A stretch of DNA of 64,000 nt from Ruminococcus sp. (GTDB lineage Bacteria > Bacillota > Clostridia > Oscillospirales > Ruminococcaceae), in contig JAIDTI010000004.1 of NCBI GenBank assembly GCA_029060755.1, forward strand, positions 1 to 64,000. Direction: 5' to 3'. The translations under genes were made by a program, and so were the position numbers. This document shows, one piece after another, positions 59,930 through 64,000 of the stretch (its first letter is position 1; each line of letters begins with the position of its first letter). The notes below the pieces were generated by a model. The model was not told the origin of the DNA and ran no database searches. It saw only the letters and a list, made by a program, of their open reading frames with translations.

Positions 59930-61590
59930 TGTTAAAAGAGATTTATATTAAAAATCTTGCGGTTATAAAAGAAGCTGTTATACCGCTTACAGATAAATTA
60001 AATATTTTTACAGGTGAAACAGGTGCAGGAAAATCAATTCTCATAAATGGGATAAATGCAGTTCTCGGACAGAGATGCAGTAAAGATATAGTCCGTACAG
60101 GTTGCGACAAGGCAATAATAACAGCTCTCTTTGTAAATCTTTCAGCGGAAGTTACTGCAAAACTTGATGAACTCGGTATTGAGCATGAGAATGACGAAAT
60201 AACAGTAACCCGTGAAATAAGTGCTGACGGCAGAAGTGTTGCAAGAATAAACGGCAGAACATCTTCTGCTTCTTTACTTAAAGAAACAGGCTGTCTCATG
60301 ATAAATATTCATGGTCAGCACGATAATCAGATTCTCATGGACAGCGAAAAACATCTTGATATACTTGACGGATTCGGCGGAGATAGTACACTTCTTGATG
60401 ATTACAGAGTTACTTTCCGTGAATTGCAGAGTACTGCAAGAAAACTTGGTGAACTGAAAAAACTTGAGAAAAACAAGATTGAACGTTCACGCTATCTGAA
60501 TGAAATTATTGAGGACATAGGCGGTCTTGACTTAGAACCTGATGAAGATACTGAACTTGAACAGGAATATAATATTGCAAGAAATTCCGAAAATATGATA
60601 ATAGCAGTAAAAAATGCTGTATCGGCTATAATTGGCGAGGAGACGGCAAATGACATGATTGCAGATGCAGGGGGTGAAATCTCTGCATTTACAGATGATT
60701 CGCCTGAACTTGCTCTATTATCAGAACGACTTTCAGCAGTTGAAATTGAACTTTCTGATATTGCTTCGGAACTTGAAAAAGTTGCAGACAAAGCAGAACT
60801 TGACGGACAGCGACTTGAATACCTTAAAGAACGTATAAGCACAATAAACAAGCTGAAACGGAAATATAATGCCGATTGCAACGAACTTGTGAAGATGTAT
60901 GATGATGCCTGCAATGAGATAAGTAAGATTGAAGTGAGTGACAGCGAAATAAAAAAACTTACTGAAAAGCGTGAAATACTTCTGCATAAGGTTACAGAAC
61001 AGGCAAAGGCTCTTTTTGATTATCGTGAAGAAACTGCTGAAAAATTCGTGAAACGTGTTACAGAGGAACTTGAATTTCTCAATATGTCTGGTGTTATTAT
61101 AGCAGTACGGCATGAAAAAGGCAAGCTGACTGTAAACGGCATGGACACGGTGGAATTTCTTATATCCGCAAACAAAGGTGAAGAACCGAAACCGATTTCA
61201 AAGATTGCATCAGGCGGCGAACTTTCAAGAATTATGCTTGCTCTGAAAAGTGTAATTGCGAACAGGGATAGCATAGATACAATGATTTTTGATGAAATTG
61301 ATACTGGTGTAAGCGGAAAGGCTGCACAGAAAATCGGAATAAAACTGCGTGAAATAAGCAGAGTGAGACAGGTTATATGTGTTACTCATCTGTCACAGAT
61401 TGCAGTTATGGCTGATAATCACCTTATGATTGAGAAAAAAGTTATCAATGACCGCACGGAAACAAGCGTTACACAGCTTGATTTCAGCGGACGTACAGCA
61501 GAAATTGCAAGAATAATGGGCGGAGAGAATCCAAGCAGTCTGATGATTAAAACGGCAGAGGAAGAATTAAGAAAGGCAGAGAGTATATGA
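59929..61590 (+). CDS. recN: DNA repair protein RecN
   Basis: LKEIYIKNLAVIKEAVIPL, GETGAGKSILINGINAVLG, ASGGELSRIMLALKSV, FDEIDTGVSGKAAQKI. Confidence 0.96.
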   Translation: MLKEIYIKNLAVIKEAVIPLTDKLNIFTGETGAGKSILINGINAVLGQRCSKDIVRTGCDKAIITALFVNLSAEVTAKLDELGIEHENDEITVTREISADGRSVARINGRTSSASLLKETGCLMINIHGQHDNQILMDSEKHLDILDGFGGDSTLLDDYRVTFRELQSTARKLGELKKLEKNKIERSRYLNEIIEDIGGLDLEPDEDTELEQEYNIARNSENMIIAVKNAVSAIIGEETANDMIADAGGEISAFTDDSPELALLSERLSAVEIELSDIASELEKVADKAELDGQRLEYLKERISTINKLKRKYNADCNELVKMYDDACNEISKIEVSDSEIKKLTEKREILLHKVTEQAKALFDYREETAEKFVKRVTEELEFLNMSGVIIAVRHEKGKLTVNGMDTVEFLISANKGEEPKPISKIASGGELSRIMLALKSVIANRDSIDTMIFDEIDTGVSGKAAQKIGIKLREISRVRQVICVTHLSQIAVMADNHLMIEKKVINDRTETSVTQLDFSGRTAEIARIMGGENPSSLMIKTAEEELRKAESI

Positions 61591-62129
61591 AAATTTATTC
61601 GACACGTCATGGGCAGACCAACTATAATAAACAGGAACTCATTTTAGGTGTTACCAATGTTCAGCTTAATGACACAGGCGTTTCACAGGCATATCAGCTT
61701 GCGGACGAGATAGAGAAAATTGGTGATATTGATTTTATTGTTGCCTCGCCAATGTACCGTGCAAGTCACACAGCATTGATTATTTCAGAGAAATGCGGAC
61801 TTAAATTTGTTATAGATGACAGGCTTAGGGAATGGGACTATGGCGAATATGAGGGAAAATCACGCTTTACAGAGAATTTTCCTGAAGATAAGCGTGAATT
61901 TGCCGTGAGAATGGGAAAAACAGGCGAATCAGTTTTGCAGGTTGCACACAGAGTGTATTCTTTTCTTGATGAAATAATCGAAAAATACAGCGATAAAAAT
62001 ATTCTGCTTGTAAGTCATGGCGGAATATGCCGTATCATTGAAACATATTTTCATGATATGTCAACAGAAAAATACAGCAACTGGTTTATGGGAAATTGTC
62101 AGCTCATTGAATATGAGGTGACAGAATGA
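61587..62129 (+). CDS. Histidine phosphatase (phosphoglycerate mutase-like) family protein
   Basis: KIYSTRHGQTNYNKQ, VASPMYRASHTALI, LLVSHGGICRII. Confidence 0.93.
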   Translation: MKIYSTRHGQTNYNKQELILGVTNVQLNDTGVSQAYQLADEIEKIGDIDFIVASPMYRASHTALIISEKCGLKFVIDDRLREWDYGEYEGKSRFTENFPEDKREFAVRMGKTGESVLQVAHRVYSFLDEIIEKYSDKNILLVSHGGICRIIETYFHDMSTEKYSNWFMGNCQLIEYEVTE

Positions 62130-64000
62130 GGATTGGTGTTGATTATTATCCTGAACAGTGGGATAAGTCAATGTGGAAAAAAGATGCGGAGTTAATGGCA
62201 CGGACTGGTGTAAAAATTGTGCGTATGGGCGAATTTTCGTGGGCGAGAATTGAGCCAGAGGACGGCAGATTTAATTTTTCATGGCTTGATGAAGTTGTCA
62301 GTATCTTTGCAAAGCATATGATAAAAGTCGTTCTTGGACTGCCTACGAATTGTCCGCCGTTGTGGCTTTATGAAAAATACCCCCAGATAATCAGAACAGG
62401 TATGGACGGAAACAGAGTTCAGCTTGGAATACGCAGTCACAGATGTCTGAACTCACCCATATTCAGAGCGTATGCAAAAAGAATGGCTGATGTTATGGTA
62501 AGTCATTTTGCTATGAATCTTGCTGTTATAGCTTGGCAGATTGATAATGAACTTCGTGCAAATATGTGTGCTTGTGATGTATGCCGAAACAGATTCCGTG
62601 AATGGCTTGTTGAAAAATATGACGACCTGAACGGTATAAACGAAGCTTTCGGCAATGTTGTATGGGGAGGAGAATACAGTAGTATATCGCAGATTCAGCC
62701 TCCGTCTGATTATCCTGACGCATGGCAGAATCCGTCTTTGTGCCTTGAATGGTATCGTTTTACATCTTTCAGTACAGCAGATTTTGTAAATGATATGATG
62801 TGTGTTGTAAAAAAATACTGTCCTAAAATTCCCGTGACAACAAATGCAGGTTTTACTGAATATACTCCGGATTTCTATAAGTTATTTGATATGCTTGATT
62901 TTGTTTCATATAATAACTATCCTCCGGTAAAAATATATGATGATTCTGATTATTATTATTCCCATGCTTTTCATCTTGATTTGATGCGTGGACTTAAAGA
63001 ACAGCATTTCTGGGTTATGGAACAGCTTAGCGGTATAACAGGCGGTTGGACTCCCATGTCATCAAGTCCAAAAGCAGGAATGATTATTGGATATTCTTTG
63101 CAGGCTATTATACATGGTGCTGATACGGTCATGCACTTCCGCTGGCGGACAGCTCTTAAAGGTGCGGAACAGTTCAATCATGGAATACTTGACCATAGCA
63201 ATATACCAAACAGACGCTTTTTTGAATTTTCTGAACTCTGTAAAAAGGCGGAGCAGATTAGCGTGCTTGACAATACGGTTATTCTGTCGGATATAGCTAT
63301 ACTTTATTCTCCTGAATCAGAAAAAGCACTTGAATTTCAGCCACAGACTGAAAATTTCAGCTATATAAATCAGCTTAAAGCTTTTCACTCTGCTTTTACA
63401 CGTTTCGGAGCAAATGTTGATGTTGTTGCACCTGATACGGATTTGACAAGATATAAAATTGTTGTAGCACCATCACTTTTCATAATCAACAGGAAAGAAA
63501 CTGAAAATATATATCGCTATGTAATAAACGGTGGTACACTTGTACTCACAACAAGAAGCGGAGTAAAAGACAGCAGTAACAACTGCATAATGGAAGCTCT
63601 GCCTACTGTTTACAAGGAACTTATCGGGGCAGAAGTATATGAATATAATCCAATCGGAAATGACATATGTGCAATAAAGGATTTTGCAGATAATGAGTTT
63701 ATATGCAGTCATTGGTGCGATAATATGAAGCTTACGACAGCAAAGGCTTATGCTGAATATGTCAGCGGTGAATACTATTCTATGCCTGCAATAACTCTGA
63801 ATAAATACTGCAATGGCTTTGCGTATTATATTGGTACAGTATGCAGGTCTGATTTTTATGAAAATCTTGCATCTAATCTTATGAGGCAGACAAGAATCCC
63901 GAAACTTAAGGACTTGCCTGAAGGTATTGAGGTTACAACACGCACAAACGGTACAGAAGAATATATCTGTTTTTTCAATAATTCTGAAAAGAAAGCATCT
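62126..64000 (+). CDS. GH42 family beta-galactosidase (3' end beyond the window)
   Basis: Open frame from ATG 62126 to window end: MRIGVDYYPEQWDKSMWKKDAELMARTGVKIVRMGEFSWARIEPEDGRFNF, AWQIDNEL, DFVSYNNYP; absent from the ORF track because no stop is in the window. Confidence 0.95.
   Translation, partial: MRIGVDYYPEQWDKSMWKKDAELMARTGVKIVRMGEFSWARIEPEDGRFNFSWLDEVVSIFAKHMIKVVLGLPTNCPPLWLYEKYPQIIRTGMDGNRVQLGIRSHRCLNSPIFRAYAKRMADVMVSHFAMNLAVIAWQIDNELRANMCACDVCRNRFREWLVEKYDDLNGINEAFGNVVWGGEYSSISQIQPPSDYPDAWQNPSLCLEWYRFTSFSTADFVNDMMCVVKKYCPKIPVTTNAGFTEYTPDFYKLFDMLDFVSYNNYPPVKIYDDSDYYYSHAFHLDLMRGLKEQHFWVMEQLSGITGGWTPMSSSPKAGMIIGYSLQAIIHGADTVMHFRWRTALKGAEQFNHGILDHSNIPNRRFFEFSELCKKAEQISVLDNTVILSDIAILYSPESEKALEFQPQTENFSYINQLKAFHSAFTRFGANVDVVAPDTDLTRYKIVVAPSLFIINRKETENIYRYVINGGTLVLTTRSGVKDSSNNCIMEALPTVYKELIGAEVYEYNPIGNDICAIKDFADNEFICSHWCDNMKLTTAKAYAEYVSGEYYSMPAITLNKYCNGFAYYIGTVCRSDFYENLASNLMRQTRIPKLKDLPEGIEVTTRTNGTEEYICFFNNSEKKAS

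Noticed and set aside
1-64000. CRISPR array, prophage, transposon or defence island
   Set aside because: No regularly spaced repeats beyond short intragenic minisatellites and no transposase, integrase, cas or toxin-antitoxin-like proteins; gene order is conserved housekeeping.
1-64000. tRNA or rRNA genes
   Set aside because: No cloverleaf with GGTTCRA arm or rRNA-like sequence noticed by eye; a tRNAscan-SE run would be decisive.

Overview
This is a 64 kb chromosomal window from a low-GC, spore-forming Clostridia. It looks like Ruminococcus/Oscillospiraceae, inferred from gene content: complete spoIIA and spoIIIA operons plus a dockerin-bearing secreted protease. Most of it is conserved core genome: PBP1A (truncated by the window edge); spoIIAA-spoIIAB-sigF; hemW; lepA; ackA; a P-type ATPase; maf; a ClpC-like ATPase; clpX-clpP-tig; thrC; yraN-rnhB-rbgA; two tandem signal peptidases; rplS; two linked radical-SAM genes; tmcAL; mnmA; rsmI; a C1 papain-like protease with a C-terminal dockerin; an ABC sugar transporter with no ATPase gene; spoIIIAA-AH; asp23-nusB; a TsaD-like paralog; xseA-xseB-ispA-dxs-tlyA-nadK-argR-recN; and a GH42 beta-galactosidase (truncated by the window edge). 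I saw no CRISPR array, tRNA/rRNA gene, transposase, prophage or classical defence island. The points most worth a second look are: (1) a frameshifted endonuclease/exonuclease/phosphatase gene broken exactly at an A7 slippery tract; (2) an unlisted 48-aa Cys/Gly-rich membrane microprotein between the ClpC-like gene and clpX, with its own promoter-like site, 5' hairpin and terminator; (3) the dockerin-tagged papain-like protease; (4) a 4x27-bp repeat encoding an [N/S]SWGGDTGG tail on PBP1A; (5) a long structured leader with two TAAC-GTTA boxes upstream of the sugar-binding protein; and (6) a terminator hairpin embedded in the last codons of the convergent P-type ATPase gene. No clearly new multi-gene system is demonstrable from sequence alone.
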